From Candidatus Omnitrophota bacterium (GTDB lineage Bacteria; Omnitrophota; Gorgyraeia; Gygaellales; Profunditerraquicolaceae), in contig JAKQSG010000047.1 of assembly GCA_029563245.1 (NCBI GenBank), positions 1 through 7,127 on the forward strand: a stretch of DNA of 7,127 nt, read 5' to 3'. Shown here piece by piece: positions 1 through 7,127 of this stretch (position 1 is its first letter; every line of letters begins with the position of its first letter). The notes beneath the pieces were generated by a model, which had not been told where the DNA came from, searched no databases, and worked only from the letters and a program-made list of their open reading frames with translations. The position numbers were made by a program, and so were the translations under genes.

Positions 1-2
1 TT

Positions 3-1589
<1,587 letters not shown>

Positions 1590-1711
1590 CAATCGAAAAA
1601 GTTTATAATAAAGGCTCTAGTGATTTATTTAATTTGTTACCTCTTGAAATTGACCCCTAAAAAACCCTAATTAAAGGATTATTCGGGATCCGCTTGGCTA
1701 TTCAATTATCA
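1590..1711 (-). other. Pre-16S leader segment between boxA and mature 16S
   Basis: An AT-rich stretch between the boxA-like element and the mature 16S 5' end. In known rRNA operons this part is transcribed and removed during processing, and one half of the 16S processing stem usually lies here. The partner half would be downstream of 16S, outside the window. I see no reading frame with a ribosome binding site and no convincing promoter. A TATAAA at about 1605 lacks a matching -35 and lies too close to 16S to give a leader containing boxA. Confidence 0.6.
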
Positions 1712-1719
1712 AAAGAGCA
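1712..1719 (-). promoter_or_regulatory. boxA-like rRNA antitermination element
   Basis: On the minus strand TGCTCTTT is followed by TGATAATTGAA, closely matching the E. coli rrn boxA (TGCTCTTTAACAATT) and similar leader motifs in other bacteria. In known systems boxA RNA binds NusB-S10 and makes RNA polymerase resistant to termination within rRNA genes. It lies about 120 nt upstream of mature 16S. Its first base is also the last U of the terminator's U-tract, so polymerase reaches boxA only after passing that terminator. Confidence 0.72.
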
Positions 1720-1747
1720 AAAAAAAACGCCCCAACAAATTGGGGCG
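1719..1747 (-). terminator. Strong intrinsic terminator in the 16S leader
   Basis: The minus-strand RNA folds CGCCCCAA (1747-1740), loop TTTG (1739-1736), TTGGGGCG (1735-1728): eight perfect base pairs with a four-base loop, followed at once by nine U (1727-1719). This is textbook Rho-independent terminator geometry for minus-strand transcripts only. It may end readthrough from the gspF operon, whose stop is about 190 nt upstream and which shows no terminator of its own. It may also act on transcripts from the promoter at 1879-1852. E. coli rrn leaders carry a small boxB hairpin just before boxA, so this hairpin could occupy the boxB position, although the U-tract makes termination the better reading. 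Confidence 0.85.
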
Positions 1748-1780
1748 CAGTATTATCTACCGCCGCCACTTACCGTCGGC
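1744..1780 (-). promoter_or_regulatory. Candidate antiterminator and competing upstream stem
   Basis: Two alternative pairings can be drawn on the minus-strand RNA. An antiterminator-like hairpin pairs GGC (1767-1765) with GCC (1746-1744) and GCGGTA (1763-1758) with TACTGC (1752-1747), with G1764 bulged, one G-U pair and loop GATAA. It takes up 1747-1744, the first half of the terminator's 5' arm, so the two cannot coexist. A smaller stem pairs GCCG (1780-1777) with CGGC (1765-1762) and would block the antiterminator. This three-way competition is the usual layout of a transcription attenuator. The pairings were drawn by hand and no energies or covariation were computed. Confidence 0.4.
1752..1779 (-). 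promoter_or_regulatory. Possible second rRNA promoter (weak -35, good -10)
   Basis: GATAAT (1757-1752) matches the -10 consensus at five of six bases. A weak -35, CCGACG (1779-1774), lies 16 bp upstream and shares only the GAC core. Two features favour it: AT-rich DNA directly upstream (1797-1781), as in UP elements, and a GC-rich stretch after the -10 (CTGCGCCCC), like the discriminator of stringently controlled rRNA promoters. If real, transcription would begin near 1746-1744, inside the terminator's 5' arm. The same bases form the antiterminator hairpin, so the two readings compete. Confidence 0.3.
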
Positions 1781-1786
1781 TAAAAT

Positions 1787-1825
1787 TTACATTAGACTGT
1801 CAATAACACTATTTGTATTATTCAT
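1787..1825 (-). CDS. Putative 12-residue leader peptide upstream of 16S
   Basis: A 13-codon frame, ATG (1825-1823) to TAA (1789-1787), encodes MNNTNSVIDSLM. It is preceded by AAGGAG (1834-1829), which fits the anti-Shine-Dalgarno of the 16S in this window. The spacing of three bases to ATG is tighter than usual. The region CTCCCTTAAG just upstream (1844-1835) can pair with AAGGAG, with one bulged C, so the ribosome site could be masked in a small hairpin at the 5' end of the transcript. The peptide is not recognised and has no run of a single amino acid, although three of its first five codons are Asn AAT. The stop lies seven bases before the first leader stem (1780). Its position between a promoter and an attenuator-like fold suggests a regulatory rather than a product role. 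A chance frame remains possible. Confidence 0.42.
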   Translation of the reverse strand: MNNTNSVIDSLM

Positions 1826-1851
1826 AGACTCCTTCTTAAGGGAGGAATATA

Positions 1852-1899
1852 AGTTTACTACATAAACTATATTTGTCAAGTATTTTTTTTGTATTTTTT
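1852..1899 (-). promoter_or_regulatory. Strong sigma-70-type promoter with A-tract UP element, probably rRNA P1
   Basis: A perfect -35 TTGACA (1879-1874) is followed 16 bp later by TAAACT (1857-1852), matching the -10 consensus at four of six bases. The 16-bp spacer is common among rRNA promoters. Directly upstream are two A-tracts, eight A (1890-1883) and six A (1899-1894), with centres about 10 bp apart and so on the same DNA face, as in UP elements that contact the RNA polymerase alpha subunit. Transcription would begin near 1845, giving a leader of about 125 nt before the terminator ends. It lies 34 bases beyond the gspF stop codon. The alternative is that it drives only a short independent RNA ended by that terminator. 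Confidence 0.65.
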
Positions 1900-1932
1900 C
1901 TAGCACAAAAACTTGTCTCTTTATTAGGGTTA

Positions 1933-3147
1933 CTACTGCGCTATCAGCTGGGATATCTTAAAGACCGGCAGGAACAATGATATAACTATGCCTCCTACTA
2001 CAATCCCTAAGAAAGCGATTACCAGAGGCTCAATCATACTGGTTAAGGCAGAGGTAGCGCTATCAACCTGTTCATCATAGAAATCGGCTATCTTAGTAAG
2101 CATATTCTCCAGCTTACCCGTCTGCTCCCCTACGCTTATCATCCTGCAGACCATCGGAGGGAAAACTCCACTTCTTAACAAAGGGGCAGCTATAGATTCG
2201 CCGTCGCGCACTGCCTTGGAACAGCTTACAACCGCCTCCTCAACAACCTTATTACCCGAGGTTTTGCTCACTATATCCAGGGCATTCAAAACCGAAACCC
2301 CGCTTTTAACTAACGTTGAAAAGGTACGCGAAAACTTAGCTACGGACAACTTCCTGAAAAGCTCCCCTAGAACAGGAGCCTTCAACTGTGCCTTGTCAAA
2401 ATTATAGCGCCCTTTCTCCGTAGCAATGTATTTTCTGAACAAGAAAATTAGACCTGCCATGAAAATTACAAGAAAAAGAAAATACTTTCTAAATACATCG
2501 CTCATAAAGATAAGGATCTGGGTAGGAATCGGTAATTGCCCTCCCAAAACATCAAAGATACCTTTAAATGTGGGGACTACCTTAAGGAGCAATACCGCGG
2601 TTATAATAAAGGCCATGCTTACAACTACGGCAGGATATACCAGGCTTGAACTTATCTTCCTTGAGAGAGCAGCTGATTTCTCAAGATAGGAAGCCAGGCG
2701 GTCAAGAATATCATCCAGCATACCCGAGCTTTCTCCGGCCCGTGCCATATTAATAAATAAATCTGAGAATACCTTAGGATGCTTTGCCAAGGCATCACAA
2801 AAACTCATCCCTGCTTCAATATCCTGGCGCACCGAAACAACTACCCCTTTTAAAACAGGATTTTCAACCTGTTCGCTTAATATACCTAAGGCGTGTACCA
2901 AGGGAATACCCGAATCTATCATTGTGGCAAGCTGGCGGGTAAAAATTACCAGGTCATCAAGCTTTACCTTATGTTCCTTAACCTTACCCCCTGCCTTGGA
3001 AGCCTTATCCTTTGCCTGCTCAATGCTGATTATGGTCAGCTCTTTCTTATGCAGTGCATCCGCTGCCTCTGATTCTGAAGAGACATCCAGAGAGCCATTT
3101 AAGGTATAACCATTCTTATCTTTTGCCGTATAATTGTATGTCGTCAT
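1933..3147 (-). CDS. gspF: GspF/PilC-family inner-membrane platform protein
   Basis: Platform protein of a type II secretion or type IV pilus machine. In this family it sits in the inner membrane, receives the GspE/PilB ATPase and helps move pilin subunits into the fibre. The 404 residues match the family's usual length. There are two T2SF repeats, at about 66-190 and 268-390, each with the family's SG...AL and GE.(S/T)G.L patterns (SGIPLVHAL at 79-87, AGESSGML at 137-144; SGVSVLNAL at 282-290, VGEQTGKL at 339-346). Membrane segments lie near 169-192, 222-238 and 373-394, with YP at 171-172 and a final LPVFKIS. A basic linker at 45-62 precedes the first repeat. The ATG overlaps the upstream TGA as ATGA, with only a weak GGA upstream, so translation is probably coupled. 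It is the last gene of the operon. Sequence alone does not decide between secretion and pilus use. Confidence 0.95.
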   Translation of the reverse strand: MTTYNYTAKDKNGYTLNGSLDVSSESEAADALHKKELTIISIEQAKDKASKAGGKVKEHKVKLDDLVIFTRQLATMIDSGIPLVHALGILSEQVENPVLKGVVVSVRQDIEAGMSFCDALAKHPKVFSDLFINMARAGESSGMLDDILDRLASYLEKSAALSRKISSSLVYPAVVVSMAFIITAVLLLKVVPTFKGIFDVLGGQLPIPTQILIFMSDVFRKYFLFLVIFMAGLIFLFRKYIATEKGRYNFDKAQLKAPVLGELFRKLSVAKFSRTFSTLVKSGVSVLNALDIVSKTSGNKVVEEAVVSCSKAVRDGESIAAPLLRSGVFPPMVCRMISVGEQTGKLENMLTKIADFYDEQVDSATSALTSMIEPLVIAFLGIVVGGIVISLFLPVFKISQLIAQ

Positions 3148-4214
3148 AACTTATCCGTTACCTTTAAGAAAGCCTCCACTACCTTAGGGTCAAACTGAGT
3201 GCCGCTGTTCTTTTTAATCTCTTCTATCGCCGCATCTTTAGTCAAAGGTATCTTTCTGTATGAACGCGCCGAACACATCGCCTCATAGGCATCTGCTATG
3301 TGCAGAATACGCGCACCCAAATGGATATCATCCCCTCTCCTTCCCTCGGGGTACCCCGAACCGTCGTAATGTTCGTGGTGTTGACGAACTAAGTCTATCA
3401 CATCGTTTAAGAAAGTCAACGGCTCTAATATCTGAGCGCCGATTAAAGGGTGCTTGCGGATTTGAGCCCACTCTTCATTAGTCAAGGCCCCGGGCTTCAT
3501 AAGAATACTATCCTCTATACCAATCTTACCCAAATCATGCAACTCGCTGGCCTGGCGTATCACCTCAATCTCCTTAGCGCTAAGCCCCAGCTCAGAGGCA
3601 ATAAGAGTAGCATACCTAGCCACGCTCTCAGAATGGCTATGGGTATAATGATCCCTGGCATCTATTGCCTGCGCCAAAACCTTAATCGTACGCATATAGG
3701 TAGAACGCAGGTCTTCGTACAGTCTGGTTAGATTACGCGTAGAATCTTCGATCCTCTTAGCCAAAAACATGTTTTGCTTCTCAAGAGAAGTATTATTCTC
3801 CTTCAGCCCCTGGGTGAATCTTCTATGCGCAAGCATTAAATCATGCAGCTCAATCCCCTTCTTGACTAAAAAGAAGAATCTCTCTAAATTAATAGGCTTA
3901 GCAATAAAATCATAGATGCCCAGGCTAAAAAGATATTCCAGCAACTCAGGTTTTACTTCATCTAAACAAGCAATCACTACGCAGTCCTGATCAATCTTTT
4001 TAAATTCCTTAATCAACCCCAGATATTTAGCGTCTAAAAGGTCCGGCTTGATAATTACAACATCTACTGAATTCTTATGGAAAGCGCTCAGCCCTGAATC
4101 CGCGGACTCCTCAAAAATAACAGAATATCCCCCCTCAAGGCTAAGTTGCTCCCTGAGATACCGGGATATTTCATCGTCCTTGCAAATAAATAAAATCCTG
4201 CCCGTCTTCATCAT
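3144..4214 (-). CDS. Receiver-like domain + HD-GYP c-di-GMP phosphodiesterase
   Basis: HD-GYP enzymes hydrolyse c-di-GMP using a metal centre, in the cytoplasm. Residues 5-120 form a receiver-type fold: acidic pair D13-D14, strand VDVVII, and the conserved KP at 106-107. The phosphoacceptor position, five residues after D51, is Lys56, so ordinary phosphorylation is unlikely. A helical, probably coiled-coil linker spans about 130-178. The HD-GYP domain, about 178-350, looks intact: H194, H226-D227 with GK at 229-230, H255, H279-H280, DGSGYP at 284-289, D308, and the C-terminal FDP. The start ATG follows the upstream TAA after 3 nt. An ATG at 4211 is also possible, but AGGA lies about 8 nt before the first. 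The gene lies between a c-di-GMP-type ATPase and the platform protein, so its likely role is local c-di-GMP control of that machine. Confidence 0.95.
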   Translation of the reverse strand: MMKTGRILFICKDDEISRYLREQLSLEGGYSVIFEESADSGLSAFHKNSVDVVIIKPDLLDAKYLGLIKEFKKIDQDCVVIACLDEVKPELLEYLFSLGIYDFIAKPINLERFFFLVKKGIELHDLMLAHRRFTQGLKENNTSLEKQNMFLAKRIEDSTRNLTRLYEDLRSTYMRTIKVLAQAIDARDHYTHSHSESVARYATLIASELGLSAKEIEVIRQASELHDLGKIGIEDSILMKPGALTNEEWAQIRKHPLIGAQILEPLTFLNDVIDLVRQHHEHYDGSGYPEGRRGDDIHLGARILHIADAYEAMCSARSYRKIPLTKDAAIEEIKKNSGTQFDPKVVEAFLKVTDKL

Positions 4215-4217
4215 TAC

Positions 4218-5924
4218 TTATTCCTCGGTAGTAATTCTTATAGCCTCATCCAAAGTAGTTATCTCCTGCTTTACCTTTAAGAAAGCATCATCTCTTAAGG
4301 TACGCATACCTTGTTCCTGGGCATATTTTTTTATCGTATCCAAAGGTTTTTTTTCAATAATCATTTCGCGTATGGCATCATTAATCAAGACAGCTTCAAG
4401 TATAGCCACTCTGCCGTAGAAACCGGTATTATTACAGTATTTGCACCCAACAGCCGTATAGAATACGGCCTTCTCAGTAAAACCAATTTTCCTTAAGAAA
4501 TCCTCCGGAATATTTATAGGCTTACGGCATTTCAAACATAATTTCCTGGCCAGACGCTGGGCGCAAAGCATTATTACGCTGGAGGCAACCAAGAACGGCT
4601 CAACACCCATATCAATCAACCTGGTAATACTTGATATGGCATCATTAGTATGCAAAGTAGATAATACGATCTGCCCGGTAAGGGCCGCCTTAATAGCAAT
4701 ATCCGCGGTCTCAGAATCACGGATCTCACCGATCATAATGACATCAGGGCTTTGCCTTAGAAGTGAACGCAACCCTGAAGAAAAGTCAAGCCCAATATCC
4801 GGCTTCACCTGAATCTGAGTAATCCCCTCCACCTGATACTCTACCGGGTCTTCAATGGTAATAATATTCTTCTCCGGCGTATTCAACTGGTTTAAGACCG
4901 AATAAAGAGTAGTAGATTTTCCCGAACCCGTAGGCCCGGTAACCAGGATCATCCCGAAGGGCTTTGATATTGCCTCCTTAAAAATGCGTTCCGGCTGCTC
5001 TGAGAAACCCAGCTTATCTAAACCTATAGAGAGATTGCCCTTATCAAGCGCACGCAAAACAAATTTCTGGCCGAAGGTTGTAGGCAACCCCGAAACCCTG
5101 AAATCAACCTCCTTGCCCTCAAATCTTACCTTAAAACGCCCGTCCTGGGGTATACGGTTCTCGGTAATATCAAGATTGGAAATAATCTTAAGGCGGGCCA
5201 AAACAGCATTCTGCTTGGCCTTAGGTATTTTAAATACATCATGCAAGGCACCGTCAATACGGTAGCGGATACGCAGACAGCCATGCTCAGGTTCGATATG
5301 GATATCTGAGGCGCGCTTCTTTAATGCCTGGTTTAACATAAGATCAACTAACTTAACAATGGGGGCTTTGCCGCTCTCCTCAAGCGCATTGGAAAGCTCT
5401 ATCTCCTCCTGCCTGACCAACTCAACACCAGACCTGTTTTCCTGCGTCTGCTGCGAGGCATCATCCAGGATCTGTTCCATATCTTTCGAACCTAAGCCGT
5501 ATTGAGTCTCTATAGAACGCAATATTTCTTCATCAGGGCTTAACACTATGTCAATATTGCATCCGGTAAGGGCCTTAAGGTCATCAAGAGCGAATATATT
5601 CAAAGGGTCAGAGACCGCAACAGTAATAGTATTCCCAAAACGGGATATCGGAATGAGGTTGTATAGCCTGGCTATATGTTCAGGGACTAGCCCTATAACC
5701 TCAGCAGGGAATTTATACTTGGATAGATTCAAGGTAGGAATATAAAGCTCTTCCGAAAGCAGGGAGAGTAAGACCTCCTCAGGGATCATGTCTTCTCCCA
5801 CAAGAACCTTACGTAAAGGGATCCCCTTTTCCCTCTGGACATTAAGGGCTCTGTTCAGTTGGTCATTGTTAATATGCCCATCTTTGACAAGTATTTCGAT
5901 TATCCTATCTTTATGTGTCTGCAT
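4218..5924 (-). CDS. gspE: GspE/PilB-type assembly ATPase with MshEN-like N-terminus
   Basis: Hexameric cytoplasmic ATPase that powers pilin or pseudopilin assembly through the GspF/PilC platform. It has 568 residues, full length for the family. Residues 1-140 resemble the MshEN (T2SSE N-terminal) domain, which binds c-di-GMP in characterised members: R7, V13, G16, I18, L23, L27, Q30, L37 and L41 follow that motif, but the two Gly of the LG steps are I9 and R38. A Gln/Glu-rich linker spans about 145-183. The N2 domain begins at APIVKLVDLML (187-197) with ASDIHIEP (205-212). The ATPase core has Walker A GPTGSGKST (330-338), Asp box IEDPVE (357-362), Walker B VIMIGEIRD (395-403) and His box STLHTNDA (422-429). 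Zinc-site cysteines are C463, C466, C494 and C497, an assembly-ATPase trait absent from PilT. It starts 8 nt after the paralogue, with no clear Shine-Dalgarno, so coupling is likely. Confidence 0.95.
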   Translation of the reverse strand: MQTHKDRIIEILVKDGHINNDQLNRALNVQREKGIPLRKVLVGEDMIPEEVLLSLLSEELYIPTLNLSKYKFPAEVIGLVPEHIARLYNLIPISRFGNTITVAVSDPLNIFALDDLKALTGCNIDIVLSPDEEILRSIETQYGLGSKDMEQILDDASQQTQENRSGVELVRQEEIELSNALEESGKAPIVKLVDLMLNQALKKRASDIHIEPEHGCLRIRYRIDGALHDVFKIPKAKQNAVLARLKIISNLDITENRIPQDGRFKVRFEGKEVDFRVSGLPTTFGQKFVLRALDKGNLSIGLDKLGFSEQPERIFKEAISKPFGMILVTGPTGSGKSTTLYSVLNQLNTPEKNIITIEDPVEYQVEGITQIQVKPDIGLDFSSGLRSLLRQSPDVIMIGEIRDSETADIAIKAALTGQIVLSTLHTNDAISSITRLIDMGVEPFLVASSVIMLCAQRLARKLCLKCRKPINIPEDFLRKIGFTEKAVFYTAVGCKYCNNTGFYGRVAILEAVLINDAIREMIIEKKPLDTIKKYAQEQGMRTLRDDAFLKVKQEITTLDEAIRITTEE

Positions 5925-5932
5925 AAAATTAA

Positions 5933-7127
5933 TTATTCGTCAGGAGCGGTTACGCGCAGTATCTCCTCCAGTGTTGTAATACCGCTAAAAACCTGCATTA
6001 AACCATCCTCTCTTAAAGTTACCATCCCTTCTTGGCGCGCCTTTTGTTTTATAAGATGCTCCTGGGCCCGGGATAAGATAAGTTCCCTTACGGCCGTAGA
6101 TAATAATAAAACTTCGGCAATTCCTGTCCTTCCCATATAACCCATATTGAAACAATTCTTACAACCCTTCCCACGGAAAAATCTTACCGCCTTAGCCTTC
6201 TCTATATTTAACTTCAGGCTTTCAATAACCTCTTTCTTAACAGTATACTCTTCTTTACAATAAGGGCAGATCTTGCGTACCAGCCGCTGGGAGACTACGC
6301 ATACCAGAGAAGAATTAATCAAATAAGGCTCAACCCCCATATTAACCAAACGCACTACTGCCCCGGGCGCAGTGGTAGTATGCAAGGTCGATAAAACCAG
6401 GTGTCCGGTGAGGGCTGATTTTATGGCAATATCCACAGTCTCATAATCCCTGATCTCTCCGATCATAATAACATTAGGATCCTGCCTTAATATCGAACGA
6501 AGGGAAGCCGCAAAAGTTAAACCTATCTCCGGCCTGGCCGTTACCTGGTTGATCCCCTCAAGCTGGAACTCAACAGGGTCTTCCACGGTAACAATATTCT
6601 TATCCGGGCTATCTACCAATTTTAATATTGAATATAATGTGGTGGTCTTTCCGCTGCCGGTAGGCCCACAGATAAGCATCATTCCGTGGGGTAGCTTTGC
6701 TACCTTAGTTAAAGTTGATATGACATTCTTATTAAAACCCAGCTTCTCAAGGTTCAGGGTGGCCTGAGATTTATCTAGTATACGGATTGCAACTTTTTCC
6801 CCAAAGCTGGAGGGCAGGATTGAAACCCTGAAGTCAACCTCTTTGCCGGAGATTTTTATCTTAAAACGCCCGTCCTGAGGAACGCGATGCTCATCCAGTT
6901 TCAAATTAGAAAGCACTTTTATTCTGGCAATAATGCCATCGCGTACTTGTTTGGGAAGAATCATAGCTTCATGAAGGATGCCGTCAATTCTATAGCGAAC
7001 GCGCACTTCTTTCTCGTCCGGTTCTATATGAATATCGCTAGCCTGTTGCAAAATGGCATGTTTTATAAGGGTATCTACGATACGAATAATAGGAAGCCCC
7101 TGAGCAATTTTTTCCAGATCCTCTTCT
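5933..7127 (-). CDS. gspE: GspE/PilB-type assembly ATPase, first copy, 5' end outside window
   Basis: A second ATPase of the same family. The frame stays open to the window edge, so the 397 visible residues are a C-terminal portion starting inside the N2 domain; whether it has an MshEN domain cannot be seen. In visible-residue numbering: LPIIRIVDTLIKHA (11-24), ASDIHIEP (29-36), Walker A GPTGSGKTT (154-162), Asp box VEDPVE (181-186), Walker B VIMIGEIRD (219-227), His box STLHTTTA (246-253), and paired cysteines C287, C290, C322 and C325. The His box departs from the usual HTNDA, kept by the neighbour, as HTTTA. All core motifs appear functional. It resembles the next gene throughout the core, which points to a tandem duplication followed by divergence. 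A TTG at 7051 could be read as a start, but that would cut the conserved N2 domain in half. Both copies look like assembly motors, not PilT. Confidence 0.95.
   Translation of the reverse strand, partial: EEDLEKIAQGLPIIRIVDTLIKHAILQQASDIHIEPDEKEVRVRYRIDGILHEAMILPKQVRDGIIARIKVLSNLKLDEHRVPQDGRFKIKISGKEVDFRVSILPSSFGEKVAIRILDKSQATLNLEKLGFNKNVISTLTKVAKLPHGMMLICGPTGSGKTTTLYSILKLVDSPDKNIVTVEDPVEFQLEGINQVTARPEIGLTFAASLRSILRQDPNVIMIGEIRDYETVDIAIKSALTGHLVLSTLHTTTAPGAVVRLVNMGVEPYLINSSLVCVVSQRLVRKICPYCKEEYTVKKEVIESLKLNIEKAKAVRFFRGKGCKNCFNMGYMGRTGIAEVLLLSTAVRELILSRAQEHLIKQKARQEGMVTLREDGLMQVFSGITTLEEILRVTAPDE

Noticed and set aside
1659..1677. CCTTTAATTAGG followed by six T (minus strand) as a second leader terminator
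   Set aside because: Only three base pairs close before a T-T mismatch, too weak for an intrinsic terminator.
1846..1851. TATATT as the -10 of the upstream promoter
   Set aside because: It lies 22 bp from TTGACA, too far, and no acceptable -35 occurs 16-18 bp upstream of it. TAAACT at 16 bp is a better fit.
1905..1916. Small hairpin ACAA/TTGT after the gspF stop as an operon terminator
   Set aside because: Only four mostly A-T pairs and no U-tract on the minus-strand RNA.
3162..4284. Identical 13-base word CCTTTAAGAAAGC (plus strand) near the 3' ends of two genes
   Set aside because: Both copies encode the same short peptide AFLKV in unrelated proteins; no larger repeat surrounds them, so chance is sufficient.
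2216..6767. Plus-strand open frames of 60-120 codons opposite the four operon genes
   Set aside because: They are antisense shadows of well-conserved minus-strand coding regions, without domains or convincing ribosome binding sites.
7049..7051. TTG as the start codon of the first ATPase
   Set aside because: The frame stays open beyond it to the window edge and the extra 25 residues match the conserved GspE N2 segment (PIIRIVDTLIKHA), so the true start is outside the window.
4218..7127. One of the two ATPases being PilT (retraction motor)
   Set aside because: Both have the paired CxxC zinc motif and the N2 domain typical of GspE/PilB assembly ATPases, which PilT lacks.

Overview
The window carries, all on the minus strand, a four-gene type IV pilus / type II secretion-like operon followed directly by the start of a ribosomal RNA operon. 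The 16S rRNA is bacterial, about 1,585 nt, and has a one-base difference from the common eubacterial probe site near E. coli position 338. That deviation, the moderate GC content and the GspE/GspE/HD-GYP/GspF gene set suggest an uncultured deep-branching bacterium of the PVC/Omnitrophota (OP3) type. This is a judgement from pattern, not from a database search, and I hold it at about even odds.

Layout in transcription order (high to low coordinates): (1) 7127-5933, a GspE/PilB-type ATPase cut at its 5' end by the window edge; (2) 5924-4218, a second, complete GspE/PilB-type ATPase with an N-terminal MshEN-like domain; (3) 4214-3144, a response-regulator-like protein with a degenerate receiver domain and an intact HD-GYP c-di-GMP phosphodiesterase domain; (4) 3147-1933, a GspF/PilC inner-membrane platform protein. 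Spacings of 8 nt, 3 nt and a 4-nt ATGA overlap show one tightly coupled operon. (5) 1932-1590 is an intergenic region dense in control signals; (6) 1589-5 is the 16S rRNA gene, with the rest of the rRNA operon outside the window.

The pilus/secretion genes make functional sense together. Two assembly-type ATPases would power one platform protein. A domain family known to bind c-di-GMP (MshEN) sits on one ATPase, and a c-di-GMP-degrading enzyme is encoded next to it, so local c-di-GMP control of fibre assembly is a reasonable inference.

The least ordinary part is the rRNA leader. A promoter with a perfect TTGACA and two helically phased A-tracts is followed by a Shine-Dalgarno-led 12-codon reading frame, then by alternative hairpins that compete for the 5' arm of a strong intrinsic terminator. 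A boxA-like antitermination element begins at the last U of that terminator, and then comes 16S. This order resembles a translation-coupled attenuator placed in front of an rRNA operon. A second, weaker promoter-like sequence just before the terminator offers a competing explanation.
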